Assembly: GCF_900215605.1 (NCBI RefSeq)
Contig: NZ_OBEL01000001.1
Location: forward strand, 1,550,001 to 1,614,000
Source of the DNA: Cohaesibacter gelatinilyticus
GTDB lineage: Bacteria; Pseudomonadota; Alphaproteobacteria; Rhizobiales; Cohaesibacteraceae
Direction: 5' to 3'
DNA length: 64,000 bases
Shown piece by piece: positions 35,556 to 45,174 of this stretch; the stretch's first letter is position 1, and every line of letters begins with the position of its first letter. The notes under the pieces are model-generated. The model did not search any database. It had not been told where the DNA came from and saw nothing but the letters and a program-made list of their open reading frames with translations. The translations under genes were made by a program, and so were the position numbers.

Positions 35556-37232
35556 TTAGAAATTCACTACCTGCGGCACGATCGGCTTGTCAGCGGGCTC
35601 TACGTCGCTCATATCAACCTGAGCATTGGTAGAGCCACGACCCAAGGTCCCAATTGCATCAATCAGTTCAAGGAAGGCCTTTCCGGGAAGGGCCGGCGCG
35701 AAAAGATATCCCTGCGCTTGGTGAACACCAATCTTGCGCAAGTAGGTGAGCTGTTCTTCATTCTCAACCCCTTCCGCCACAACTGTCATATCCATGCCCT
35801 GAGCCATCTGGGTCAGAGAGTCGACAATCGGTACAGTTTCAACACCAGGTTCAATCGCATCGACAAATAACTTGTCGATCTTGATCACATCCATGCCAAG
35901 TTTTTGCAAATAAGCAAAACCACCATGCCCGGTCCCAGCATCATCAAGCGCCACTTTTGAGCCCAATTTCTGAATGCGGGCGATAATAGCGCGCGCACGA
36001 TCCAGATTTTCCAAGGGCTGGCGCTCGGTTACCTCAAACATGAGCTGACTGAAACGAATACCGGAATTTCCAAAAATTCGTTCAATATCACCTACCACAC
36101 TCAGATCATCAAAATGACGATTGAACAGATTGATACCTGCCTTCAATTCACTATGCTTGCCATAAGCCTCAGATAGATCCGCCTCTACCTGCTCCATCAG
36201 CAGAGTTGTCATTGGCATCGCCAGACCGGTTGCCTCTGCGGTATCGATAAAGACACCTGGTGACAGGACGGTTCCATCAGGTTTGCGCCACCGCACCAAC
36301 ACCTCACACCCAGCCAATCGCCCAGTCTGAATATCAATAACCGGTTGATAGTAAGGGATGAACTCACGCTTCTTGATGCCAGTTTCGATAGAGAAGCTCG
36401 GTGGTTCTTTTTTCATGCTCAAGCGTACGAAAAAGAACATGATCATCGCACCCATCAGGATTGCAAGACCATTGATCAGATCCATGGCACCAACGAAGGT
36501 CGCCCAAACCGATTCGAACGGCACCCCTGCCCAAATCATGACCGGGTAACGGTCGGACTTTGCAATGGTCTTGACCATATCGCGCGTCCAGGCGGGATCA
36601 GGAATCAAATTGGCAAATGGCGACATCCGGCGATATCGTATCTCCGGGGATGTTTCTACCAGCACCGGGCCATTGGACAACATGACAGAAACGCTGGAAG
36701 CACTGGCATATTCAACCGGCATGGAATTGAGAATCAAATGACCATCAGGAATAAAACCGCCAATGGCCAGTTTCTCCGAAACTTTCCAACTCACCATAAG
36801 GCCACGCTTATGCGCCGCATCTTCATAAACAGACTGGAATTTCAGATGATCCACACGCCCGGTGATAGGCTTGGACATGGCCCGAAACGTCACGTCCCCT
36901 CGAAGGGACGAACAGGACATACGCCCGGTACCAGCATTATACAATCCAATTTCATGAAGCACATGATGACGTATCTGAGCACCAAGGAATTTCCGGCGCA
37001 TCATATCGTTACATATTGGCACTCGATAATGTGGCAAGGTTGAAAAGACATCAACGCTTTCCTGAATGACTTGCTCGACACTTTTCAGCAAACGATCGGA
37101 AGCAAGAGTTAGTCTTTCCTCTGCTTGAGAGCGAACATAATCGCGCATGAACAGATTGGCAGCGAGCACTGGCACAAGGCCCAATACTCCTCCCAAAACC
37201 AGTAAGATTGCAGATCTCAACCGCCTGTTCAC
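35556..37232 (-). CDS. Membrane-bound EAL-domain cyclic-di-GMP phosphodiesterase with CSS domain
   Basis: A 558-residue paralogue of the neighbouring EAL protein. Two membrane segments (about residues 8-30 and 260-282) enclose a periplasmic CSS domain with C74 and the motif C107-S-S. Such cysteine pairs form a disulfide that controls the phosphodiesterase in E. coli homologues. The EAL domain has EVL, 'INLFNRHF', 'FEVTER', 'LDDAGTGHGG', 'IKIDK', 'VAEGVEN' and 'QGYLFAPALPG', so activity is likely. The longest frame starts at TTG; a GTG at 37232 following AGAGAGTGTGAC is preferred, but not certain. The 181-base gap to the next EAL gene leaves open whether they are co-transcribed. Confidence 0.9.
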   Translation of the reverse strand: MNRRLRSAILLVLGGVLGLVPVLAANLFMRDYVRSQAEERLTLASDRLLKSVEQVIQESVDVFSTLPHYRVPICNDMMRRKFLGAQIRHHVLHEIGLYNAGTGRMSCSSLRGDVTFRAMSKPITGRVDHLKFQSVYEDAAHKRGLMVSWKVSEKLAIGGFIPDGHLILNSMPVEYASASSVSVMLSNGPVLVETSPEIRYRRMSPFANLIPDPAWTRDMVKTIAKSDRYPVMIWAGVPFESVWATFVGAMDLINGLAILMGAMIMFFFVRLSMKKEPPSFSIETGIKKREFIPYYQPVIDIQTGRLAGCEVLVRWRKPDGTVLSPGVFIDTAEATGLAMPMTTLLMEQVEADLSEAYGKHSELKAGINLFNRHFDDLSVVGDIERIFGNSGIRFSQLMFEVTERQPLENLDRARAIIARIQKLGSKVALDDAGTGHGGFAYLQKLGMDVIKIDKLFVDAIEPGVETVPIVDSLTQMAQGMDMTVVAEGVENEEQLTYLRKIGVHQAQGYLFAPALPGKAFLELIDAIGTLGRGSTNAQVDMSDVEPADKPIVPQVVNF

Positions 37233-37622
37233 GTCACACTCTCTGATACCTGTTTGCCTGCACAATACCAGCAGGAGACTAACAGGGCCTTAACTCACAG
37301 AAATCATTAAAGAAAACAGATCATAGTTATTGGTAAAACTACGCAAGTAAAAAATAACTAGGTATTTCCCTGCATCCGGGAAAATTGCACCAAGGAAAAC
37401 AGGTAGATATCATGGAGATTACCAAATTTTGTTAGGCATCAGCGATACATAATTCAGCACGTGGCAAAGCGAAATACTGCTTCTCCAGACACACACCTTG
37501 GTAGTCGGTAAAAAATAAATAACCACTTCACACTTAGACGAAAAATTGGTCATAAAGTATTCTCATTTGACACCAATAATCGCGACAATTGAAAAAAAAG
37601 ATCATTGCATCAGGAGATTTCC
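37233..37622. other. AT-rich divergent intergenic region
   Basis: 390 bases between the EAL pair (leftward) and a large exported protein gene (rightward). It is clearly more AT-rich than its neighbours and has several short AT-rich repeats, consistent with two promoters. No gene or convincing operator is seen. Confidence 0.5.
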
Positions 37623-39794
37623 ATGCGCCTTGCCAGCTTGACCATTCTGTCCCTCATGGCTTCCACTTCTCTGACACTTGCGCAAAGCGCTGCTGAAGAC
37701 ACCTTCAAACAGATTATGGATGACTATAATAATACCGGCTTCCTGTCTGCCACGGTCGATAGTCACAGCTATGATGAAGCAAGCGATACCTTGAAGGCCG
37801 AAAACCTGAAGATCACCTTCTCTTTCAAATGGGACGAAAGCGAAGCTTGGCTTTCCATGTTTCCGCCAACCCCACTACCTGCCGACAATTCGCCAGACAA
37901 TGGCAAACCATCAACAGATAAGAAAGCCAAGCCATTCCTTGCCTTCGACATCATCTACACTGCTCCCAGCCTAAGCTATAAAGGTCTGCGAGATCAGGAT
38001 GAGAAGGGCTACCGCTTCGAACAATTCAATGTCGACAATGCCAAGATGGTCGTGAAATTCAAATCACACGAATCTGAAACCAACCAGACCACCAACGTCG
38101 ATATGCAAGGAAGTCAGGTCTTTAACGATGGCTATGTCCCCTATATGGGCAAACTGAATTCAGATCCCGCCAGACCTTTCTCAAGTCTTCTCGCATATCT
38201 GCGTCCATTAATACTGGACACACGGATTGCCTCTTCGACCACTCCGATCCAGCACGCCACGCACGCCATGGAAGATGGTAAGGTCTTTCAACGCGAAACA
38301 CATGGGCCCATTACGATCACAGATGTTGCCAATGGTAAAATCGCAAGCATGGAACAAGCATATCAGAAGGGTGAGACCGATCTGAGTGCTCAATTGCCTG
38401 ATGATCTGGACGAGAGCGAAATCGGCGAATTCCCTGAGAAAATATCTTACAACATCGACAAAACAACATACAAAGATTTTGACTTCGCAGCTCTTTGGTC
38501 CGTATTTGATCCTGGCATGGCAAAATATGAAGGCGACAAAGTCGCTTTGGGCTCCAGTTCAACGGGAAAGATCACAGCCAACGGGGAGAAAAGCTTCGAT
38601 CTGTCAATCGCTTCAACGATCCAGAATGGCCTGAAAGTCCGCCAGCCAAAAACATATTGGATCAGCGAACTGGAAGACGCCCTTCCGAGATTGAAGGCAG
38701 ATGAAAAACTGGATAACGCCACCATCGAGAAGCTGACGGACGCTTATTTCGCACTCATCGGCTCATTTGCGATTGATCGTGTTGAAATGGGAAAATTGCA
38801 AGCACAAGGCCGTGGTGATAGCAAGGATCCGGAGGCACCGCAAAGCGTAAGCATGGATGGTTTCCTCCTATCCGATCTGAGTGACAAGGGACTGGCCGAG
38901 CTTGCCATCACCAATCTCGATGTGAAGGCGAAAAAAATCAAACAGGCGTCTCTTGGCCGCTTTGCCATCACAAACGTCGAGTTCCCGACTTATGAAGCCA
39001 TCAAGGCCGTTACCAAGGCAACGATGGAAGGGCGAGAGCCAACAACCGAACAATATGCACGCGCCATGCCACCGCGTGCCGAAATAGGCTTAGAGGGGCT
39101 CGCTTTTGATGACGACCAAGGTAGCAAGGTTGCGGCAGAGAAAATACATCTCGCTATCAAAACAGAAGGATTGGCCGTTCCAACTCACGTCAGCCTGAAG
39201 ACCGACAAACTGACTCTCTCTCGCTCCATGCTTGGCCATCCTCTGGCTCAAACATTGATGGCGCAATTGAATATGAACGAGCTCACCCTCAACCAGTCCA
39301 TTGCACTCAACTGGAACCCATCAGACGAGAGCTTCAGAATTGATCCACTTACAGTTGATCTGACCAATATTGCAAAGCTGGATGGCGCTATTGGTGTTGG
39401 CGGCATCAAGAAAGCTTACCTCGCCAATCCACAAAAAGCCCAACAAGCCATGGCAACAGCATCCATTCTGCCAGCAGAGCTGAAATTGCAGGATCAGGGC
39501 GGTTTGCCGCAATTGATCAATTTGGCTGGCCTGATGAGTGGCATGAGCCCCGATCAATTGCAGACGATGGCACCAGCGCAGATCGAAGCCATTCTTGGCG
39601 CCTATACGACACCCAAATTTGCGAAACATGTCGCCTCGCAAGTCGGCACCTTCCTGCAAGATCCACAAAGCCTGCGCATCATCCTGGCACCAAGCAATCC
39701 GGTTCCGGTCGCTCAAATCCTTGGCGTGATAGCGACCGCACCACAATCATTACCCGATATCCTGAAAATTGGTGTTGCCGCCAACCAGCTTTGA
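37623..39794 (+). CDS. Large exported protein of unknown function
   Basis: A 723-residue protein that I do not recognise. A signal peptide (about residues 1-22, ending 'LAQS') leads into a soluble chain of alternating beta-like stretches with recurrent 'L.I..L' and 'S.DGF.LSDLSDKGLAELAI.N' patterns, loosely like the repeats of AsmA- or DUF945-type periplasmic proteins. No enzymatic motif and no membrane anchor are seen. The start is the ATG behind CAGGAG; the longer frame opens at a TTG. It ends at a strong terminator and is a single-gene unit, divergent from the EAL genes. Confidence 0.75.
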   Translation: MRLASLTILSLMASTSLTLAQSAAEDTFKQIMDDYNNTGFLSATVDSHSYDEASDTLKAENLKITFSFKWDESEAWLSMFPPTPLPADNSPDNGKPSTDKKAKPFLAFDIIYTAPSLSYKGLRDQDEKGYRFEQFNVDNAKMVVKFKSHESETNQTTNVDMQGSQVFNDGYVPYMGKLNSDPARPFSSLLAYLRPLILDTRIASSTTPIQHATHAMEDGKVFQRETHGPITITDVANGKIASMEQAYQKGETDLSAQLPDDLDESEIGEFPEKISYNIDKTTYKDFDFAALWSVFDPGMAKYEGDKVALGSSSTGKITANGEKSFDLSIASTIQNGLKVRQPKTYWISELEDALPRLKADEKLDNATIEKLTDAYFALIGSFAIDRVEMGKLQAQGRGDSKDPEAPQSVSMDGFLLSDLSDKGLAELAITNLDVKAKKIKQASLGRFAITNVEFPTYEAIKAVTKATMEGREPTTEQYARAMPPRAEIGLEGLAFDDDQGSKVAAEKIHLAIKTEGLAVPTHVSLKTDKLTLSRSMLGHPLAQTLMAQLNMNELTLNQSIALNWNPSDESFRIDPLTVDLTNIAKLDGAIGVGGIKKAYLANPQKAQQAMATASILPAELKLQDQGGLPQLINLAGLMSGMSPDQLQTMAPAQIEAILGAYTTPKFAKHVASQVGTFLQDPQSLRIILAPSNPVPVAQILGVIATAPQSLPDILKIGVAANQL

Positions 39795-39816
39795 TTGGCG
39801 TCATTGAAAAAGACAC

Positions 39817-39851
39817 AAAAAAGCCGGGCTCGCCATGAGCCCGGCTTTTTT
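39817..39851. terminator. Bidirectional intrinsic terminator between unknown exported gene and aspS
   Basis: AAAAAAGCCGGGCTC and GAGCCCGGCTTTTTT form a perfect 15 bp stem with a 5-base loop between convergent genes. Confidence 0.95.
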
Positions 39852-39896
39852 AATATCGAAACAGAAGCCATTCATCACGGCTCCTGACCAATTGCC

Positions 39897-41678
39897 TTAT
39901 TCAGGCAGGTTCAAGCGCAGATGCAAATCGCGAAGCTGCTGGTTGGTAGCCTCAGACGGCGCACCCATCAGCAAATCTTCTGCCTGCTGGTTCATTGGGA
40001 AGAGTGTGATCTCACGCAGGTTTGGCTTACCGCACAGAAGCATGATGATACGCTCCATGCCCAGCGCCATGCCACCATGTGGAGGCGCACCATACTGGAA
40101 GGCACGATACATGCCGCCAAAGCGCTCTTCGAGAACCTCTTCGTCATACCCAGCAATCTCGAAAGCTTTCTTCATGATTTCAGGATTGTGGTTACGGATA
40201 GCACCTGAGCCGAGCTCGTAGCCGTTACATGCGATATCATACTGATAAGCATTCAGCTTGAGCGGATCGGTGTTTTCCAAACCGTCCATACCACCTTCCG
40301 GCATGGAGAATGGGTTGTGGCAGAAGTCAACTTTGTCTTCTTCCTCATTCCACTCATACATTGGGAAATCAACAATCCAGCACAGCTCATAGCGGTCACG
40401 ATCAATCAGATCCAGCTCTTCACCTACTCGTACGCGGGCTTTACCGGCAAAATCGTAGAATTTCTTTGGATCGCCAGCTGCAAAGAAGCAGGCATCGCCA
40501 GCATCCAGACCAAGCTGTTCACGGATCGCATCTGTGCGTTCTGGGCCGATATTCTTGGCCAGAGGACCTGCACCTTCAATGGAGCCGTCCTCTTTCTTAC
40601 GCCAGAAAATATAGCCAAGACCAGGCTGACCTTCAGACTGAGCCCAACTGTTCATGCGGTCACAGAAGGTACGTGCACCACCGGTTTTCGCCGGAATTGC
40701 CCAGACTTCATTGTGATCTTCTTCCAGCATGCGCGCAAAGATCTTGAAGCCGGAACCACGGAAATGGTCGGATACTTCTTCGATCTCGATAGGAATACGC
40801 AGATCAGGCTTGTCAGAGCCATATTTACGCAGAGCTTCAGCATAGGAAATGCGCGGGAAGTTCTGTGTAACAGGCTTACCTTCAGCAAATTCCTCGAACA
40901 GGCCACGGATCACAGGTTCCATGGTGTTCAAAACATCATCCTGCTCAACGAAGCTCATTTCCATGTCGAGCTGATAGAATTCGCCTGGCAGACGGTCAGC
41001 ACGAGGATCTTCATCGCGGAAGCAAGGAGCGATCTGGAAATACTTGTCGAAACCAGCAACCATCAACAGCTGTTTGAACTGCTGAGGAGCCTGCGGCAGA
41101 GCGAAGAATTTGCCAGGATGAATACGAGATGGCACCATGAAGTCGCGCGCACCTTCAGGAGAAGACGCGGTCAGGATTGGTGTCTGGAATTCGTTGAACC
41201 CAATCTCACCCATAAGACGGCGTGCAGCAGACATGACCTGAGAACGCTTCAGGATGTTTGCATGCATGGTCTCACGACGCAGATCCAGGAAACGATATTT
41301 CAGGCGAATGTCTTCCGGATAGTCAGGCTCACCGAAAACCGGCAGCGGCAACTCTTTGGAAGAGCCGAGAACTTCCATGTTGGAAATGAACATCTCGATC
41401 TTGCCGGTTGGCAGATTATCGTTGACGGTCTCCTCGGTACGGGCCTTAACCTCACCCTCTACCATGATGCACCATTCACCGCGTACGGTTTCAGCCAGTG
41501 CAAAGGCAGGAGAATCAGGATCGGCCACCACCTGGGTCAGGCCATATTGATCGCGCAGATCAATGAAAAGAAGACCACCATGGTCACGAACACGGTGAAC
41601 CCAACCGGAAAGGCGAACCGACTCGCCCACATGGCTTTCGCGAAGATCGCCACAAGTATGGCTGCGATAAGGATGCAT
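39897..41678 (-). CDS. aspS: Aspartyl-tRNA synthetase
   Basis: A 593-residue class IIb synthetase that charges tRNA-Asp (and in bacteria with GatCAB often tRNA-Asn too). It has an N-terminal OB-fold ('[21 protein letters not shown]'), class II motif 2 with '[10 protein letters not shown]', the long bacterial GAD insertion (about residues 285-420) and motif 3 '[13 protein letters not shown]'. The length is normal for the bacterial type. The ATG at 41678 opens the family N-terminus '[13 protein letters not shown]'. It converges on the unknown exported protein gene. Confidence 0.97.
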   Translation of the reverse strand: MHPYRSHTCGDLRESHVGESVRLSGWVHRVRDHGGLLFIDLRDQYGLTQVVADPDSPAFALAETVRGEWCIMVEGEVKARTEETVNDNLPTGKIEMFISNMEVLGSSKELPLPVFGEPDYPEDIRLKYRFLDLRRETMHANILKRSQVMSAARRLMGEIGFNEFQTPILTASSPEGARDFMVPSRIHPGKFFALPQAPQQFKQLLMVAGFDKYFQIAPCFRDEDPRADRLPGEFYQLDMEMSFVEQDDVLNTMEPVIRGLFEEFAEGKPVTQNFPRISYAEALRKYGSDKPDLRIPIEIEEVSDHFRGSGFKIFARMLEEDHNEVWAIPAKTGGARTFCDRMNSWAQSEGQPGLGYIFWRKKEDGSIEGAGPLAKNIGPERTDAIREQLGLDAGDACFFAAGDPKKFYDFAGKARVRVGEELDLIDRDRYELCWIVDFPMYEWNEEEDKVDFCHNPFSMPEGGMDGLENTDPLKLNAYQYDIACNGYELGSGAIRNHNPEIMKKAFEIAGYDEEVLEERFGGMYRAFQYGAPPHGGMALGMERIIMLLCGKPNLREITLFPMNQQAEDLLMGAPSEATNQQLRDLHLRLNLPE

Positions 41679-41913
41679 GAATTGAACCCTGATAATTTGT
41701 CACGACAAAACGGGCGCACCGATTGGCCGCCCTGAAATCTTGCGCGAACCTGCCCTTATGCGCCCGGATAGTCAAGAGATCAGTCACAATCCTTGATCTT
41801 TTCTCTTCTTTTTGCCCAAATCATATAAGAATAATCCGCCATTGCCGATCAATCCCTTCTGGTGCATCCCAGCAATTCTGTGCACCACGCCAATCAGTAG
41901 ATGTTTTCGCAAT

Positions 41914-42633
41914 ATGATAAGACGCATTTTCAAGGCTGGCCTGATCCTGATCTGTCTGACAGTCGCGATGCTTTTCAAGGGCGAACGATCCGCCAATTCC
42001 AAACTCTATCCAGCCTCAAATCCAGAGGCTCAAGCAACCATTTATGTCACTGATCTCGGCTATCACGCAGGCATTGTCGTGCCAGCCTACAGCATCAAAC
42101 ACATGCCTGAGCTGATCAACCTGAACAAAACCCTGTCCTATTTCGAAGGGGCCGATTGGCTGGAAATTGGATGGGGAGACAAGGCATTTTATGAAGCAGG
42201 AGAGTGGGACCTCATCAATTTACCAACCATGGCCAAGGCGGCCTTCATCCCTACCCCGACTACATTTCATATGGCAGGCTTCAGAGGGCACATTCCATCA
42301 ATCTTCAAGTATGACAACGTCGTTGAACTGGTCATCTCAAAAGCTGGACTGGCCCAAATGCTCCAAGGCATAGACAGCGATATGAAATTTCCTTTGAACG
42401 ATATCGCGTCAAAGGGTCTTTACGGCGACAGCCGGTTCTTTCCTGCCAGAGGTCACTATCACCTATTCAGCATTTGCAATCATTGGACGGCAAAGCGCCT
42501 CAATGATGCGGGCCTTCCAGTCAATATCACGTTGGCGACTTGGCCTGGCTTGCTAAGATATGATCTGGTGCATCGATCTTCAGCCAAAAACTGGCCAGCT
42601 AAACCCTATCCAAACAATAGGAGCGAACAATAG
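41914..42633 (+). CDS. DUF2459 (TIGR02117) family protein
   Basis: A 239-residue protein with one N-terminal hydrophobic segment (about residues 3-22) followed by a domain with 'TDLGYHAGIVVP', 'WLEIGWGDKAFY', 'FHMAGFRG' and 'FSICNHWTAKRL', which match the urease-associated or DUF2459 family. The 'YHAG', 'GWGD' and 'CNHW' residues look like a thiol-protease-type site, but no activity is established. A longer frame begins with TTG; the ATG at 41914 directly precedes the hydrophobic segment. rnd follows after 70 bases. Confidence 0.85.
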   Translation: MIRRIFKAGLILICLTVAMLFKGERSANSKLYPASNPEAQATIYVTDLGYHAGIVVPAYSIKHMPELINLNKTLSYFEGADWLEIGWGDKAFYEAGEWDLINLPTMAKAAFIPTPTTFHMAGFRGHIPSIFKYDNVVELVISKAGLAQMLQGIDSDMKFPLNDIASKGLYGDSRFFPARGHYHLFSICNHWTAKRLNDAGLPVNITLATWPGLLRYDLVHRSSAKNWPAKPYPNNRSEQ

Positions 42634-42703
42634 CCACAGCCAGACAAAGTTAGTTACAAAGATAAGGCGACAAGAGATCAAATCTTCGTTATAAGCGTTT
42701 GCA

Positions 42704-43921
42704 ATGAAGATCATATCCTCTACTGCCGAACTGGCAGCCGCTTGTACCGCCTTTGCCGCCCATAATTATGTCACCGTAGACACCGAGTTTCTGCGAGAGA
42801 CAACTTACTGGCCCAAACTGTGTCTGATTCAGATTGCAGGACCCGAAGATGCTGTCATCGTCGACCCGTTGGCCAAAGACATCGATCTGGCGCCATTCTT
42901 TGAGCTTATGAGCAATGAGGATGTGACAAAGGTCTTTCATGCAGGCCGACAGGATGTCGAGATCATTTATCATCTGGGTAAGCTGATCCCCCACCCGATG
43001 TTCGATAGTCAGGTTGCTGCAATGGTATGTGGCTTTGGCGATTCCATTTCCTATGATCAGCTGGTCTTCAGGCTCACAGGCAATCGAATCGACAAATCTT
43101 CTCGCTTCACAGATTGGTCTCGTCGTCCACTAACAGACAAGCAGCTCAATTATGCACTGGCAGACGTCACACATCTGCGCGATGTCTACCATGCTTTGCG
43201 TGCAAATCTGGAAGAGCAGAACCGTTCCCACTGGGTGGCAGAGGAAATGGAAATCCTGACCTCCCCGGACACCTACTACACCGAGCCTCACGCAGCCTGG
43301 AAGCGTATGAAATTGCGCATTCGCAAACCGCGAGAATTCGCTGCCCTGCAAATGATGGCACAATGGCGCGAACAAGAGGCGCAAAGTCGCAACGTGCCGC
43401 GCAGTCGCATTCTGAAAGATGACGCGATCTTTGAGCTTGCCATGCAACAGCCCAAAGATACCAACGCGTTATCTGCACTGCGCTCCATCTCCAAGGGCTA
43501 TGAACGCTCCAAAGCTGGTCAGGAAATTCTTGACATCATGCGGCAGGTCGATGCCATTCCCAAAGATGATCTACCCGTACTACCCAAAGGTAAGAATCAA
43601 CCGGAAGGCTCTGGCGCTGCTGTCGATTTGATGAAGGTTTTGCTGAAGCTGACATCAGAAAAGCATGGCGTTGCAGCCAAGGTTCTGGCAACCGTTGACG
43701 ATCTGGACAAAATAGCAAGTGACGACAATGCCGATGTCCCTGCCCTGAAAGGCTGGCGCCATGAATTGTTCGGTCAATATGCGCTGAAGATCAAAACCGG
43801 CGAAATTGCCATGCGTCTGGAAGGAAAACGCGTCACGATCATTGAAGTTGATCCACCAGTTCTGCCAGAAAACCCAAAGCCACGTACGCGTCGCAGCAAG
43901 CGCCCGGCAAGAACGCAATAG
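42704..43921 (+). CDS. rnd: Ribonuclease D
   Basis: A 3'-5' exoribonuclease that trims tRNA and other stable RNA 3' ends, 405 residues. The DEDDy catalytic residues are all present: D26 and E28 ('TVDTEFLRE'), D84 ('GRQDVEII'), Y150 and D154 ('NYALADVTHLRD'). They match E. coli positions 28, 30, 85, 151 and 155 closely. An HRDC domain lies at about residues 210-290, and the C-terminus is basic, for RNA binding. No ribosome binding site of note precedes the ATG. Confidence 0.96.
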   Translation: MKIISSTAELAAACTAFAAHNYVTVDTEFLRETTYWPKLCLIQIAGPEDAVIVDPLAKDIDLAPFFELMSNEDVTKVFHAGRQDVEIIYHLGKLIPHPMFDSQVAAMVCGFGDSISYDQLVFRLTGNRIDKSSRFTDWSRRPLTDKQLNYALADVTHLRDVYHALRANLEEQNRSHWVAEEMEILTSPDTYYTEPHAAWKRMKLRIRKPREFAALQMMAQWREQEAQSRNVPRSRILKDDAIFELAMQQPKDTNALSALRSISKGYERSKAGQEILDIMRQVDAIPKDDLPVLPKGKNQPEGSGAAVDLMKVLLKLTSEKHGVAAKVLATVDDLDKIASDDNADVPALKGWRHELFGQYALKIKTGEIAMRLEGKRVTIIEVDPPVLPENPKPRTRRSKRPARTQ

Positions 43922-43952
43922 CACCCCAAGTTATTCTTCTACACAAAATTGA

Positions 43953-44363
43953 TCAGGCTGTTTCAGCCTGATAGCGCGCAAGACGTTGTTCCAATGTGCC
44001 GGTATGCAGCTCGAACAAATGATTGTCATGATCATAGAAATAGAGAGAACGCCCTTCACCCTTCACACGCGGGCGACCAGATAACATCTCAGCTCCATAG
44101 TCTTCGAGACGCTGCTGATAGAGATCGAATTCTTCATCGTCGATTTTAAACGCAACATGGTTATAGCTGCGCTCTGGCATGGGTGTCCCTTGCATGATGG
44201 CAATCCATTGCTCACCTATGATGAAGAATTTTTCAGAAGACACTGAAAATGTATTGTCACCGGATGAATAGACTTCCCGCGCATCAAATATATGCGTCAA
44301 GAAGCCACTCATCCGATTCAGATCTTCGACCACGAAGGTAATATGACTAAGCGCTGATACCAT
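43953..44363 (-). CDS. fosX: FosX-type fosfomycin epoxide hydrolase (VOC superfamily)
   Basis: A 136-residue vicinal-oxygen-chelate protein very close to Mesorhizobium FosX as I remember it ('FDAREVY', 'AIMQGTPMPERSYNH', 'EGEGRSLYFYDHDNHLFELH'). The Mn ligands H7, H69 and E118 and the catalytic base E44, all known for FosX, are at the same positions. FosX opens the epoxide of fosfomycin with water, without glutathione. In environmental genomes it is a chromosomal housekeeping-type gene, and its natural substrate may differ. It ends 32 bases from rnd on the opposite strand. Confidence 0.9.
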   Translation of the reverse strand: MVSALSHITFVVEDLNRMSGFLTHIFDAREVYSSGDNTFSVSSEKFFIIGEQWIAIMQGTPMPERSYNHVAFKIDDEEFDLYQQRLEDYGAEMLSGRPRVKGEGRSLYFYDHDNHLFELHTGTLEQRLARYQAETA

Positions 44364-44443
44364 TTCTCACTCCGCATCATATGCAAATCCAATGATGCAT
44401 TAGCGAAGCGTGCAATCAGGGCAACAGAAAGACCAGGAGAGAT

Positions 44444-45154
44444 TTAGACTTCGTCTTCCCCATCAAGATCGCCAAAGTCATACTCTTCTGGCTCCGGCTC
44501 CACACGCTTGGAACCAGTGAGTTGTTCATATGGCAGATCAGCATATTTTTCTACCAGCTCTTGCCACAAACCTGCCCAGAGATAGATCGGCATGCCACCG
44601 TCTTTGAGAACAGTCTTGATTTCCAGCAAGCGGTCTTTCTCTATCTTGCAAAAAGTCAGCGCCATTTCAGAGGGGCCATCGGATTCAATACGGGTGACTT
44701 CAACGAAGGAAGCAGCATCCTCACCAACGGCAAGAACACTTTTCGCCATAACAAAATCTTGCCCTTCAGGAAAAATACTATTGGAAACAACTTCCAACGG
44801 CACATCCTGCCAGCTTGGCCAAATATCGGAAGCAAAAGCATGACCTTGCTCTGCGACCTCTTCCTGGCACCAGGCAATATCCTGACGCGCATCCTCAAGA
44901 AGATCTTCCTCAAAGCTAACACGCACTTCAGCCAGGTATTTATAGGACTGAATGGAGCATTGACCCATTTCATTCACTGCATCAGCGTCCGTCGCAGCAA
45001 AGAGGATATATTCGCCATAAGGATCACGATCATGATAGATCTCATCAGCCCCAGCATAAGGCGCATGATCTGGTCCGCCCTGCACAACAAGCCACTCATA
45101 GGCATCGGCAGCAACGCCAGCAGGACCTGTTTCATTCACTTCAATATCAGTCAT
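44444..45154 (-). CDS. Acidic cytoplasmic protein of unknown function
   Basis: A 236-residue protein, unrecognised. It has no signal peptide or membrane segment, contains about five tryptophans and is strongly acidic, ending in a Glu/Asp-rich tail ('EPEPEEYDFGDLDGEDEV'). It begins 20 bases after the ppx stop on the same strand, so it is probably co-transcribed with ppk-ppx. That context hints at, but does not show, a link to polyphosphate or stress responses. Confidence 0.7.
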   Translation of the reverse strand: MTDIEVNETGPAGVAADAYEWLVVQGGPDHAPYAGADEIYHDRDPYGEYILFAATDADAVNEMGQCSIQSYKYLAEVRVSFEEDLLEDARQDIAWCQEEVAEQGHAFASDIWPSWQDVPLEVVSNSIFPEGQDFVMAKSVLAVGEDAASFVEVTRIESDGPSEMALTFCKIEKDRLLEIKTVLKDGGMPIYLWAGLWQELVEKYADLPYEQLTGSKRVEPEPEEYDFGDLDGEDEV

Positions 45155-45174
45155 TCGATTTCTTTCTGAGGGAC

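Noticed and set aside
40317-41735. 472-codon frame on the plus strand
   Set aside because: Antisense of aspS, which is complete with class II motifs.
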